DNA from: Paenibacillus xylanexedens
GTDB taxonomy: Bacteria > Bacillota > Bacilli > Paenibacillales > Paenibacillaceae
DNA length: 64,000 nt
Assembly (NCBI RefSeq): GCF_007680605.1
Contig: NZ_VEIO01000010.1
Location: 1-64,000 of the forward strand
Direction of reading: 5' to 3'
Shown piece after piece: positions 52,821-60,604 of this stretch. Numbering within the stretch: the first letter of the stretch is position 1; each line of letters opens with the position of its first letter. The notes under the pieces are model-generated. The model did not search any database. It saw only the letters and a list, made by a program, of their open reading frames with translations, and was not told the DNA's origin. Both the position numbers and the translations under genes were made by a program.

Positions 52821-53385
52821 AATCAGACCAGTCATGACTGTGTTTGCTGGAACCAATGGAGCAGGGAAAAGTACACTCAGCATGCAGATGAGAGAGTGGC
52901 TTGGTGAACTGGTTGATCCGGATCAAATTGCTAGAGAGTTGAAGCCAGAGAATCCGCGGAGTGCTGACCTATCTGCTGGTAGGGAAGCTGTAAGAAGGAT
53001 CCGATCTCTCATTAAAAGTGGTGTAAACTTCGCTATTGAAACGACATTGTCCGGATCATTTGTTTTAAAACATATGGAAATTGCAAAAGAAAACAGTTAC
53101 GAAATTGTTGTTTACTATATCGGTCTTGAGGATGTTCAAATGCATATAGATCGAGTTGCATCTCGGGTTGAACAAGGTGGACATTGGATTGCAGAAGAAG
53201 ACATTCGTTATCGATATGGTCAGTCATTGAAGAACCTTACACCAGCTCTAGCCATTGCGGATCAGGTTATCATCATTGACAATACATACGAGCCTTTAAT
53301 TGTTGCGGAAATCAGACAGGGTAATTTGCTCTATTGTGTTGAGTCCATACCTGCATGGGCTAATCCTGTTCTTAAGGATTACTGA
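52813..53385 (+). CDS. Zeta-toxin-like P-loop kinase
   Basis: A 190-residue P-loop protein. VFAGTNGAGKSTLS near 9-22 is Walker A, VDPDQIARE near 35 and IETTLSGSF near 76 follow as in zeta/PezT toxins, and a conserved Arg region (HIDRVASRVEQGGHWI) lies near 113-128. Zeta toxins phosphorylate UDP-N-acetylglucosamine and block wall synthesis; whether this short chromosomal relative does so is unknown. The ATG at 52813 overlaps the preceding gene. The stop codon TGA (53383-53385) overlaps the first two bases of the second tmRNA-tail copy. Confidence 0.8.
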   Translation: MSEIRPVMTVFAGTNGAGKSTLSMQMREWLGELVDPDQIARELKPENPRSADLSAGREAVRRIRSLIKSGVNFAIETTLSGSFVLKHMEIAKENSYEIVVYYIGLEDVQMHIDRVASRVEQGGHWIAEEDIRYRYGQSLKNLTPALAIADQVIIIDNTYEPLIVAEIRQGNLLYCVESIPAWANPVLKDY

Positions 53386-53476
53386 TACTCGGGTGACATC
53401 AAGACGGTGACTACACCCGTAGAAGCCTATGTGTCGTTATCTTCGGGACAGGGGTTGAACCCTCTCGCTTCCATTA
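53384..53476 (+). repeat. tmRNA 3'-tail copy B
   Basis: About 93 nt closely match the tmRNA segment 52439-52531, from GATACTCGGGTGACATCAA to CCATTA. Differences include GACGG for AACTG, an extra G after ATCTTCG and a damaged T-arm (GGGGTTGAACCC), so it is not a working tmRNA. It is a probable attachment-site duplicate. Confidence 0.9.
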
Positions 53477-53487
53477 GCAGTATCAGT

Positions 53488-53514
53488 GAGACCGCCTAAG
53501 AAGGCGGTCTTTTT
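53488..53514 (+). terminator. Terminator after tmRNA-tail copy B
   Basis: GACCGCC pairs with GGCGGTC over TTAAGAA-like loop bases, followed by TTTTT. It probably ends the zeta-like operon. Confidence 0.88.
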
Positions 53515-53710
53515 GTATTTGCGGGTTATTTCTCAAGATACATATAACAATTAAAGTAATAACTAAACTTTTGAGAAACTTAAAGAAATAGGATGGTAAA
53601 GAAGTCAAGATGAAATGACTAATTTTTATAGTGTTTAAATGATCTAATATATGTACAATGAATACAGCCTGTCTAATGGTTCAATTTTATTTGAAGGAGT
53701 AGATATCAAT

Positions 53711-54844
53711 ATGAAAAAAAAATTATGGATATGTCTTATTACTGTAGCACTCTTCTTCTCGCTAGCTCCTTCTAATTCCAATGTATTAGCGGCAGAAAAT
53801 AAGTTTGGGGATACCATTGCTAGTGCGAATGGGCGTGTACTTGCAATCCAGAAGGATGGGAGTCTGTGGTATTGGGGAAAGGCCACATTTAATGAGTCTG
53901 AAGGTGATCAATCACCTAAACGAGCGAGCAAAGTCAAAATAATGGATAATGTCATCGCTGTATATGGGAACTATTGGAACAGTTTTGCTATTAAATCCGA
54001 TCATAGTTTATGGAATATAGTAAGTGATGAGAATGATCGAGGGATTACAAAGCCCATAAAAGTAATGGATGGGGTTAAAGAGGCTACTGCTTCGTACGAT
54101 CAAATCTTAATACTCAAAACAGACGGAACGGTTTGGTTTCAGCCACCATATGGATACAAACGGCCTTTCAAAAAAGTTATGTCTGGAGTAAAACAAATCA
54201 GTGCAAATCTTAATTGCTACTACGCTTTAAAGAAGGATGGATCACTGTGGGGATGGGGAAATAACTATTCCGGTGGATTAGGAATTAAAACACAAGAGGT
54301 TCATATAAATACACCAGTTAAAATCATGAAGGATGTAAAAAGTGTCCACGGGATTGGCATGAGCGCATTTGCAATCAAGAATGACAGTACTCTTTGGGGC
54401 TGGGGAGATAATGAGGATGGTCTTATCTTTACAGGTAAAGTAGAATCATGGGCGTTTAAGCCCTACTCGGATGGATCTCAAAGTGTAGTAGATTCCCAGT
54501 TTACACCTGTGAAGCTGATGAATGATGTTTTGAAGGTCGATGGATCCAGCCACATAGCTGTAGTTAAAAAGGATCATAGTCTATGGACATGGGGTTATAA
54601 CGAAGAAGGCGCGTTAGGGGATGGCTCAACAGATTCAAGAAATACACCTCATAAAGTTCTTGATGATGTCATCGATGTTACAGCAAAAGCGGAAGGAACG
54701 TTCGCATTAAAATCCAATGGTACCCTAGTAGGCTTCGGAGCTAATTATGCAGGGCAATTAGGCTTGGATGTATTTGATAATGATCCTCATCCTGTACCTA
54801 TTCAGATAATGAATAACGTCGCGATCCCTTATAAGAAAATGTAA
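53711..54844 (+). CDS. Secreted RCC1-repeat protein
   Basis: A 377-residue exported protein. The signal peptide covers about 1-28 (KKKLWICLITVALFFSLAP, ending VLAAEN). The rest is built of RCC1-type repeats of about 50 residues: SLWYWGK, SLWGWGNNYSGGLG, TLWGWGDNEDG, SLWTWGYNEEGALGDG, TLVGFGANYAGQLGLD. These should fold as a seven-bladed propeller used for binding. ATG 53711 follows AAGGAG by about 11 nt; the ATG at 53651 is not supported. Base composition is AT-rich compared with the flanking chromosome, consistent with its place in an islet. The ligand is unknown. Confidence 0.87.
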   Translation: MKKKLWICLITVALFFSLAPSNSNVLAAENKFGDTIASANGRVLAIQKDGSLWYWGKATFNESEGDQSPKRASKVKIMDNVIAVYGNYWNSFAIKSDHSLWNIVSDENDRGITKPIKVMDGVKEATASYDQILILKTDGTVWFQPPYGYKRPFKKVMSGVKQISANLNCYYALKKDGSLWGWGNNYSGGLGIKTQEVHINTPVKIMKDVKSVHGIGMSAFAIKNDSTLWGWGDNEDGLIFTGKVESWAFKPYSDGSQSVVDSQFTPVKLMNDVLKVDGSSHIAVVKKDHSLWTWGYNEEGALGDGSTDSRNTPHKVLDDVIDVTAKAEGTFALKSNGTLVGFGANYAGQLGLDVFDNDPHPVPIQIMNNVAIPYKKM

Positions 54845-54914
54845 GAAGCATGATACACTGTTATCAATTCACCTAGGTTTTACATTAGAAATCAGGTGAG
54901 TTGGGCTCTCCGTA

Positions 54915-55041
54915 GGGTGACATCAAAACTGTGACTACACCCGTAGAAGCTTATGTGTCGTTATCTTCAAACAGGGGTTCGATACCCTCGCCTCTATTAT
55001 AGTCAAGAAACCATCAATCAGTGTTCTGAATGGTGGTTTTT
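54915..55041 (+). repeat. tmRNA 3'-tail and terminator, copy C
   Basis: From GGGTGACATCAAAACTGTG this copy follows tmRNA 52446 onward through the T-arm (GGTTCGA) and acceptor (CGCCTCT). It continues into a version of the ssrA terminator (CCATCAATCAG / CTGAATGGTGG, TTTTT). It has small deletions in the T-arm, so it is not a working tmRNA. Confidence 0.9.
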
Positions 55042-55157
55042 CTGTTTGTGAAATATTAAGTTTGAACTGTATACGGACGAAGATTTTACACTGCAAATTT
55101 TAAATTATGATTAGATTAGCGAAGTACATTAAAATATAAAGAAAGGAGCCCTAATTG

Positions 55158-55541
55158 ATGTTTATACGATACTTTAAAGGTGCAGGCAGTTCATTATTCA
55201 TAAGCATTCTGATCTATCTATTAACAGTCCCAATCTACAAAGAGTATCTGACATTTCAACTGGGAATGATCGCTTTATACGTTTATGTTAGTTGTATATT
55301 GGGGATCACCTTATACTCAATTCTTGTTAAGTATAGAAAACAGACAAACTATATATTTTGTTTCTTGTTATATATCCTATTAGGAGGTTTGGCATCTATA
55401 GCCTACTGGCCGCTATTTTTCATTTTTATATCAGGTTCAGTAGTGTTTTATTTAGTTCAAGTAGTACAAAAATATAAGTTCCCCATATTGTTATCCATAT
55501 CGGGGCCCATATTATTAATTATAATCCTTATCCTGAACTGA
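55158..55541 (+). CDS. Small integral membrane protein of unknown function
   Basis: A 127-residue protein with four predicted membrane helices (SLFISILIYLLTVPIY; MIALYVYVSCILGITLYSIL; IFCFLLYILLGGLASIAYW; FIFISGSVVFYLV) and possibly a fifth at the C-terminus (ILLSISGPILLIIILIL). AAAGGAG lies 9 nt before ATG 55158. No family recognised. AT-rich like the adjacent islets, just downstream of tmRNA-tail copy C, so it could belong to the same accessory zone. Confidence 0.75.
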   Translation: MFIRYFKGAGSSLFISILIYLLTVPIYKEYLTFQLGMIALYVYVSCILGITLYSILVKYRKQTNYIFCFLLYILLGGLASIAYWPLFFIFISGSVVFYLVQVVQKYKFPILLSISGPILLIIILILN

Positions 55542-55645
55542 AAAGATATGAGCTACCCTTTTACAGTCCCAGAAGTCGACCCATTCTGTCTCAAATTCAA
55601 TAAAACTGGTGAACAAGAAATACTACATAAAGGAGTGAACCCCAA

Positions 55646-56008
55646 ATGACTGAAAAACACTGGCTTGTCGTGCAATACCCGCTAAAGAGTGCTAACGGCA
55701 GCAAACGTGATCAATGGTTAAAGGAAAAGGTCATGGAATATCTTGAAACTGCTCTAACCCAGCATGAACTGGGGGGAGTGGATGGATGCGACATAGGAAG
55801 CAGCGTGGCTGATCCGAAGAAGTATGTGATGAACATCTTCTGTGTGGTGACGGATGAAGAACGGGGCATTGCATTGGTCAAAAAAGTACTTCGAGAGAGT
55901 CGGCTGGATTACACCCGCATCCTCATTGCAACCATGCCTTACGGCACTGAAGGCAGCTACACGCTGAAATTTGCCTCCAAAAAGGGTGTCACTGAGTTCT
56001 CACTATAA
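55646..56008 (+). CDS. Hypothetical protein, 120 residues
   Basis: A soluble protein of 120 residues with mixed helix and strand character (WLVVQYPLKSANGSKRDQW, LIATMPYGTEGSYTLKFASK). No domain that I recognise. AAAGGAGTG precedes the ATG, and a good terminator follows, which together with normal codon use supports a real gene. It is transcribed alone or with the membrane-protein gene 104 nt upstream. Confidence 0.75.
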   Translation: MTEKHWLVVQYPLKSANGSKRDQWLKEKVMEYLETALTQHELGGVDGCDIGSSVADPKKYVMNIFCVVTDEERGIALVKKVLRESRLDYTRILIATMPYGTEGSYTLKFASKKGVTEFSL

Positions 56009-56029
56009 TCTTAACTACGTATTCAATAT

Positions 56030-56067
56030 GAGCGATCTTCACAGTTAACCGTGGAGGTCGTTTTTTT
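56030..56067 (+). terminator. Terminator after the 120-residue protein gene
   Basis: CGATCTTCAC (56033-56042) pairs with GTGGAGGTCG (56051-56060), followed by TTTTTTT. Confidence 0.88.
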
Positions 56068-56163
56068 ATGCCGAATAAGGCACATCCATATCGAGTTCAG
56101 CTTTTTTCCACCTAACGCCCAACCTCTCTACCAATACAAACTAGCAAAATGCGATAAAAGGTG

Positions 56164-56193
56164 TTGAGGCTCTTCCAGATCCAGGCATATAAT
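56164..56193 (+). promoter_or_regulatory. Promoter of the YesM/YesN-type genes
   Basis: TTGAGG (56164-56169) and TATAAT (56188-56193) are 18 nt apart, about 70 nt before the kinase start. Confidence 0.6.
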
Positions 56194-56261
56194 ATACAAT
56201 TGTATGCAGTCCGAGGGAGCGTGAATCTCTCGAAAATCTGAGAAGAATGGAGGGTCCTGTA

Positions 56262-58634
56262 TTGAGCAGGAAGTTAAATCTGATGTTACGTCTAAGAGAG
56301 TTTATGCAACGTAAACCCAAAACACTTGCCTTTAAAATTCCCTTTGCGTACTTTGTTATTATTCTGCTAACAGTAGCGTTTAGTGCGCTGGTGTTGAACC
56401 GTATTTCGGAGAACGATGCACAGCAGAAGATTAACGAAGCGTCTCTGCAGACGATTACGTCGATCCAGACTAACGTGAATCTGATGATCGAGAATGTGAA
56501 CAATTATTCGAAAATGATTTTCTCCGATCCGAACCTGCAGAACCTGCTAAGGCAAGGCAATGTATATTCTAATTTGCAGATGCAATCCAAGGTTAGTTCG
56601 TATTTAACCAATCTTATGCAAGCGGTTCCAATTATTGATTCGGTCTACATTTACGACAACTCGGGACACCGTTTTTCGGTGGGCACACAGCAGTGGCCGG
56701 CTTTTCTCGAAGCGAATGTGAGGGATGCACCGTGGTATGAGCAAGCTTTGAATTACAAAGGGCGATACCTGCTCAGGCTGAATGGCGGTGACGGCAACGA
56801 AAAGGATGCAGGAGTCGGAGCGGTGGCAGAGAACATGAACAACACTGTATACACACAGGCAGATGTAAAAGAAAATAAACGTCAAAACGCTCCTAATCAT
56901 GAATTTGCTAGCCAAGTGACAAGCAAGAACTCAAACAATAATGATCAAGGCAATGAGCAATCTAATAGAGAAAATCATGAAAACAATAGCAACAAGGACA
57001 GCGAAAATATCAATAAAATAACCCATAGTCAGTATGTCGGCAGGCCCCTGGCCAACGATAGACATTTAGAAATGGAGATTGAGAAGGACACGGGACAGGG
57101 GAAGGGAACAGAGCAGGAGAAAGAAAAAGAGAAAGAAAAAGAAAAAGAAAAAGTGGTCTCTTTTATTCGTCTAATGCGCGACCTGGATGACACCTCTCCA
57201 CTCGGCTTTCTGGTCATGAACATCAAAGAGAAGTCCATTGCGCAGGCTTACGCCAACCTGCCGGCATCTGATTCATTTCAGGTAGCCATTCTGGACGAGC
57301 ATCTGCAGATTATCGCATCGAATGCCACTACTAATACGGCAACAAGCACCATGACAAATGCTGTAAAGGATGCTGCTTCTACAGCTTCTTCAACATCTCT
57401 GGCATACACAATCTCATCAAAATCTACCGCACATACAGCAACTCCAACAGCTATAGCATCCGAAGAGGCAATTCCATCTGATGAATCCTCGTCCACAGCT
57501 CAGAAGCAAGCAAGTATGCAAGAGATTCTAAAGACGAATCAAGCGAAGTTAAAACAGGCATTTCAGGAACAGCCTTCAGGCGTTCTGACTCTACATTCCG
57601 GAGGACAAGATTACGCGGTGACCTACCGATCAGCAGGTGAAGACCAGTGGAAATACATCAGCATGAGTCCATACCGTGCAACAGATACCCGCAACAAATC
57701 TCTGGTTCTGCTTGCTTTCATGCTACTGGCGGTGAATGGATCTGTCTTTTTTGTCAGTTCTTTTATTATCTCTCGCAGCGTCATCAAGCCGATTCATAAG
57801 TTACTCCGATCCATGCAAAAAGCACCCAGCGGCAACTTCCGCAAAGTGAAAGTGGAGCTGAACAGTTACGAATTCGAACAGCTGTACAGTGGCTACAATC
57901 AGATGATTGAGCAGATCGAGCAGATGCTGAGTCGAATTATTCAGGAGCAGCAGACAATCCGCCGAGCGGAGCTGAACACGCTCCAGGCACAGATCAAACC
58001 GCATTTTCTGTACAACACACTCGACTCCATTACTTCTTTGGCGATGTCAGGTATGAACGATAAAGTGTGCGAGATGCTGGAGGCACTCGGAAGTTATTAT
58101 CGGCTGAGTGTAAGCAAAGGCAATGAGGTCATCACATTACGCGAAGAGGTTGAGATTGTACGTCATTATTTGACCATCCAGCAGGTTCGATATCCGGGTG
58201 TATTTGAGGTGAAGTACGATATCGATCCGGACTGTGAGCAGGTGCTGATTCCCAAACTCGTACTCCAACCCCTGGTGGAAAATTCACTCTATCATGGCAT
58301 TCGCGCCAAAGGTAGCTCGGGCATTATACGTATTCAGGCACAGCAATCGGGAGAGAGCATTACCCTAACACTTACGGACGACGGTGCGGGGATGTCCGAG
58401 GAACAAGTGCAGCAGATTCAGCGCACAGAAAAGCACAACTTCATCCGACCTGTGCAGGAGCAGTCAGAGTCTAACTCCAATGTGAATGCAAGCTTTGGTC
58501 TGTGGGGAACGATGGAGCGGTTGCGTATTTTTTATGACCGCAAAGATGTATTGAACCTTAAGAGTGTGGTTGGAAAAGGAACCACCATAACCATTACGAT
58601 CCCGAAGGGAGACGTTGGAACATGGGACCATTAA
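56262..58634 (+). CDS. YesM-type sensor histidine kinase with low-complexity sensor insert
   Basis: A 790-residue membrane kinase. TM1 lies near 25-45 and TM2 near 480-500 (LVLLAFMLLAVNGSVFFVSS), followed by HAMP, the His_kinase motif with the phospho-acceptor in IKPHFLYNTLDS near 580, and a HATPase domain ending near 785 (GLWGTMERLRI, GKGTTITITIP). The roughly 430-residue sensor region is unusual. About residues 200-300 are Asn/Ser/Lys-rich and end in an alternating EK run, and about 350-425 are Ser/Thr/Ala-rich. The start is taken as TTG 56262, 7 nt after TGGAGGG; ATG 56247 overlaps that site. Its response regulator overlaps its 3' end. Confidence 0.9.
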   Translation: MSRKLNLMLRLREFMQRKPKTLAFKIPFAYFVIILLTVAFSALVLNRISENDAQQKINEASLQTITSIQTNVNLMIENVNNYSKMIFSDPNLQNLLRQGNVYSNLQMQSKVSSYLTNLMQAVPIIDSVYIYDNSGHRFSVGTQQWPAFLEANVRDAPWYEQALNYKGRYLLRLNGGDGNEKDAGVGAVAENMNNTVYTQADVKENKRQNAPNHEFASQVTSKNSNNNDQGNEQSNRENHENNSNKDSENINKITHSQYVGRPLANDRHLEMEIEKDTGQGKGTEQEKEKEKEKEKEKVVSFIRLMRDLDDTSPLGFLVMNIKEKSIAQAYANLPASDSFQVAILDEHLQIIASNATTNTATSTMTNAVKDAASTASSTSLAYTISSKSTAHTATPTAIASEEAIPSDESSSTAQKQASMQEILKTNQAKLKQAFQEQPSGVLTLHSGGQDYAVTYRSAGEDQWKYISMSPYRATDTRNKSLVLLAFMLLAVNGSVFFVSSFIISRSVIKPIHKLLRSMQKAPSGNFRKVKVELNSYEFEQLYSGYNQMIEQIEQMLSRIIQEQQTIRRAELNTLQAQIKPHFLYNTLDSITSLAMSGMNDKVCEMLEALGSYYRLSVSKGNEVITLREEVEIVRHYLTIQQVRYPGVFEVKYDIDPDCEQVLIPKLVLQPLVENSLYHGIRAKGSSGIIRIQAQQSGESITLTLTDDGAGMSEEQVQQIQRTEKHNFIRPVQEQSESNSNVNASFGLWGTMERLRIFYDRKDVLNLKSVVGKGTTITITIPKGDVGTWDH

Positions 58635-60241
58635 AAGTACTGCTCGTGGATGACGAGTATCTCATCCGAAATTTACTACGTATGCGCATCGATTGGCAGG
58701 AAGAAGGCATGCAAATCGTTGGCGAAGCCTGTGATGCGGCAGAAGCCTTAGAGCAGGTAGAGTTGCTACAACCGGACATTGTATTTACGGATATTTATAT
58801 GCCCAAGATGGACGGCATTGAGCTGAGCGGTATCATCTTGAAGCATTACCCGAACATCAAAATTGTAGTGGTGACGGGACATGATGAATTTGAATATGCA
58901 CGTCAGAGTGTGAAGCTGGGCATATCCGATTTTATTTTGAAACCCATTCGAGCTACTGAGTTATTACAGGTTACCACCAAGCTGCGAGCAGCTATCGAGC
59001 AGGAGAGAGGAAGGGAATATGAGCTGACCAAGCTGCGAGAGGAGATGAAGCGCAGTCTGCCGTACCTCAAGGAACGTTTTGTGAATCAGTGGCTACAAGG
59101 CGTGTTGCATGAGGAAGAGGTGCGGGAACAGGTGCGTTTCTTCGACATTCCGATCGCTACGGACAACCCGCAGTCTCGCGTAGCCATCATTGAGGTACAG
59201 GTTGCGTTATCTTCACAAGCGGAGACTTCTACAGAGGAAGATCAGATCCTGATGCGTATGAATGGTTTGAAGCACGTACAGGCCTATTACCAGCAGGATA
59301 TATACAAAATCATTGTCATGGACACACACAATCGTATTGTCATCCTTGCAACCCACCCTGATGCCAAGCTAACCGAGCAGGCCGAGCATTTAATGGAAGA
59401 ACTGCGATGTCTGCTTAAAGTTGACGGTTCCGAAGCAGATGTAACGATCGGGATTGGACAGCTACACTCTGGATGGGAGGGCGTCTGTATGGCTTATCGT
59501 GAAGGATGTCGTGCTCTGGATTACCAGACGTTCGTGGGGAAAAACCAGGTCATCTGCTTCGAGGATCTCGTGATCGAAAGCGATAAACGCAGTCAGCCGT
59601 ATCGCTCGGATAAAAGGCTTCTAGAGCAATTGCAATTCTGCATTAGCGTTGGTGCAGGAGAGGAGGCTGCGTCTTTGCTCAAACAGATCCTTGCTACCCC
59701 ATTCTCCAATACGGCACAATTCCGCATGGCGGCTATGGATGTAATTACCGAATGCCAGCGTGTGGTCATGGAGCAGCAACTTGAGGGTGAGCAGGTATTC
59801 AACCAGGAAGCTGTCGCCATGATGCTGATGTCAGAGCATTTACCTGATCTGAGAAGGATGCTGGAGCAACATGTCCGGGCCATATCGGGTGTGATTAAAG
59901 CTAAACGGCAAGCGAAGGAAGTCAATTTAATCGATCAGGTCAAGGCATACCTCGAAGAGCAGATGAGCAATGCAGAGGTAGGGCTGTCGAGTACAGCCAC
60001 GGCTTTTTACGTAAGTCCGGGTCACTTGGGGCGTTTGATGAAAAAAGAAACCGGGCAGACGTTCGTCGAATATTTAACGCAGCTTCGTATGAAGAAGGCC
60101 GAATCATTGCTGAAGCAGACAGATTTGAAAGGGTATGAGATCGGGGAGCAGGTAGGCATCCCGGACCCACAATATTTCAGCGTGTTATTCAAAAAACAGT
60201 TCGGTCGCTCCATGAACGAATACCGGAACGTTCGAAATTAA
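58622..60241 (+). CDS. YesN-type response regulator (receiver plus AraC domain)
   Basis: A 539-residue regulator. The receiver domain (1-120) has VDDEY at 9-13, phospho-acceptor Asp57 in FTDIYMPKMDG, and the conserved Lys in FILKP near 103. A linker follows, and the last 100 residues hold the AraC double helix-turn-helix (LSSTATAFYVSPGHLGRLMKK; GYEIGEQVGIPDPQYFSVLF). Its ATG overlaps the end of the kinase by 13 nt. It probably activates the importer genes beginning at 60605. Confidence 0.93.
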   Translation: MGPLKVLLVDDEYLIRNLLRMRIDWQEEGMQIVGEACDAAEALEQVELLQPDIVFTDIYMPKMDGIELSGIILKHYPNIKIVVVTGHDEFEYARQSVKLGISDFILKPIRATELLQVTTKLRAAIEQERGREYELTKLREEMKRSLPYLKERFVNQWLQGVLHEEEVREQVRFFDIPIATDNPQSRVAIIEVQVALSSQAETSTEEDQILMRMNGLKHVQAYYQQDIYKIIVMDTHNRIVILATHPDAKLTEQAEHLMEELRCLLKVDGSEADVTIGIGQLHSGWEGVCMAYREGCRALDYQTFVGKNQVICFEDLVIESDKRSQPYRSDKRLLEQLQFCISVGAGEEAASLLKQILATPFSNTAQFRMAAMDVITECQRVVMEQQLEGEQVFNQEAVAMMLMSEHLPDLRRMLEQHVRAISGVIKAKRQAKEVNLIDQVKAYLEEQMSNAEVGLSSTATAFYVSPGHLGRLMKKETGQTFVEYLTQLRMKKAESLLKQTDLKGYEIGEQVGIPDPQYFSVLFKKQFGRSMNEYRNVRN

Positions 60242-60250
60242 CCCTGTATA

Positions 60251-60292
60251 TTGTAATATGGTCACGCTTTCAATTGTGTTCGAATATTACAA
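60251..60292. repeat. Inverted repeat downstream of the response regulator
   Basis: TTGTAATAT (60251-60259) and ATATTACAA (60284-60292) are perfect inverted arms 24 nt apart. No T-run follows. It could be a weak terminator hairpin or a binding site upstream of the importer. Confidence 0.55.
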
Positions 60293-60364
60293 GTCGATGC
60301 CTGTTTTCTAAATGGAGCACGCCGCGCTTAATTACTAAAATGTGGGTACATAGTTGAATTACTT

Positions 60365-60551
60365 TTTACACAAAAACGGAGAAGACAGAAAAAACCTGAA
60401 GAAGCGGAGCCAAAGCTTTCTGAAAGAAAGCTGCATCGAAAGCATACACTTCGCCTTTATCACACGATTTTACCCTTTCAAAAGGGAATCAAAAAAATCT
60501 AGGGATAACAGCGATCGTAAAGTTATTCTGTCATCGGAGTGTACGTGTAAA
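60365..60551 (+). ncRNA. Candidate structured RNA element upstream of the importer lipoprotein, copy 2
   Basis: Same plan as the element at 45616-45769. Outer TTTACAC (60365-60371) pairs with GTGTAAA (60545-60551); GACAGAA (60384-60390) with TTCTGTC (60527-60533); GAAGCG (60401-60406) with CGCCTT (60452-60457); TTATC (60457-60461) with GATAA (60505-60509); GATTTT (60466-60471) with AAAATC (60495-60500); CCCTTT (60473-60478) with AAAGGG (60482-60487). An extra hairpin AGCTTTC/GAAAGCT (60414-60432) sits in the GAAGCG arm. GGGATAACAGCGATCGTAA (60503-60521) is identical in both copies. It ends 53 nt before the start codon at 60605. Confidence 0.72.
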
Positions 60552-60604
60552 TATCTGAGTTCAACGATGGTTATAACCAATAAAAAGATCAGGGAGGTCA
60601 TATG

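Larger units (their letters stand above)
52529..53476 (+). mobile_element. Candidate islet 1 at the ssrA 3' end
   Basis: The stretch runs from the end of tmRNA to the end of a second tmRNA-tail copy and holds a two-gene toxin-antitoxin-like module. Flanking repeats at a tmRNA 3' end are the usual trace of site-specific integration. No integrase gene is present, so it would be a remnant or a non-autonomous element. Confidence 0.5.
53477..55041 (+). mobile_element. Candidate islet 2 between tmRNA-tail copies B and C
   Basis: About 1.5 kb of AT-rich DNA (for example 21 of 60 bases at 54301-54360 are G or C) with one gene for a secreted RCC1-repeat protein. It ends at a third tmRNA-tail copy that also keeps the ssrA-type terminator. 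That suggests this is the older insertion and copy C is the original downstream end. No recombinase is present. Confidence 0.5.

Noticed and set aside
53384..55041. tmRNA-tail copies read as extra tmRNA or tRNA genes
   Set aside because: They lack the 5' half, the tag frame and the D-arm partner, and their T-arms carry deletions.
60500..60512. Similarity of TAGGGATAACAG to the I-SceI site and to a conserved 23S rRNA segment
   Set aside because: Only the first 12 of 18 I-SceI bases match, the eno copy differs at the first bases (CCGGGGATAACAG), and the surrounding pairing explains the conservation better.
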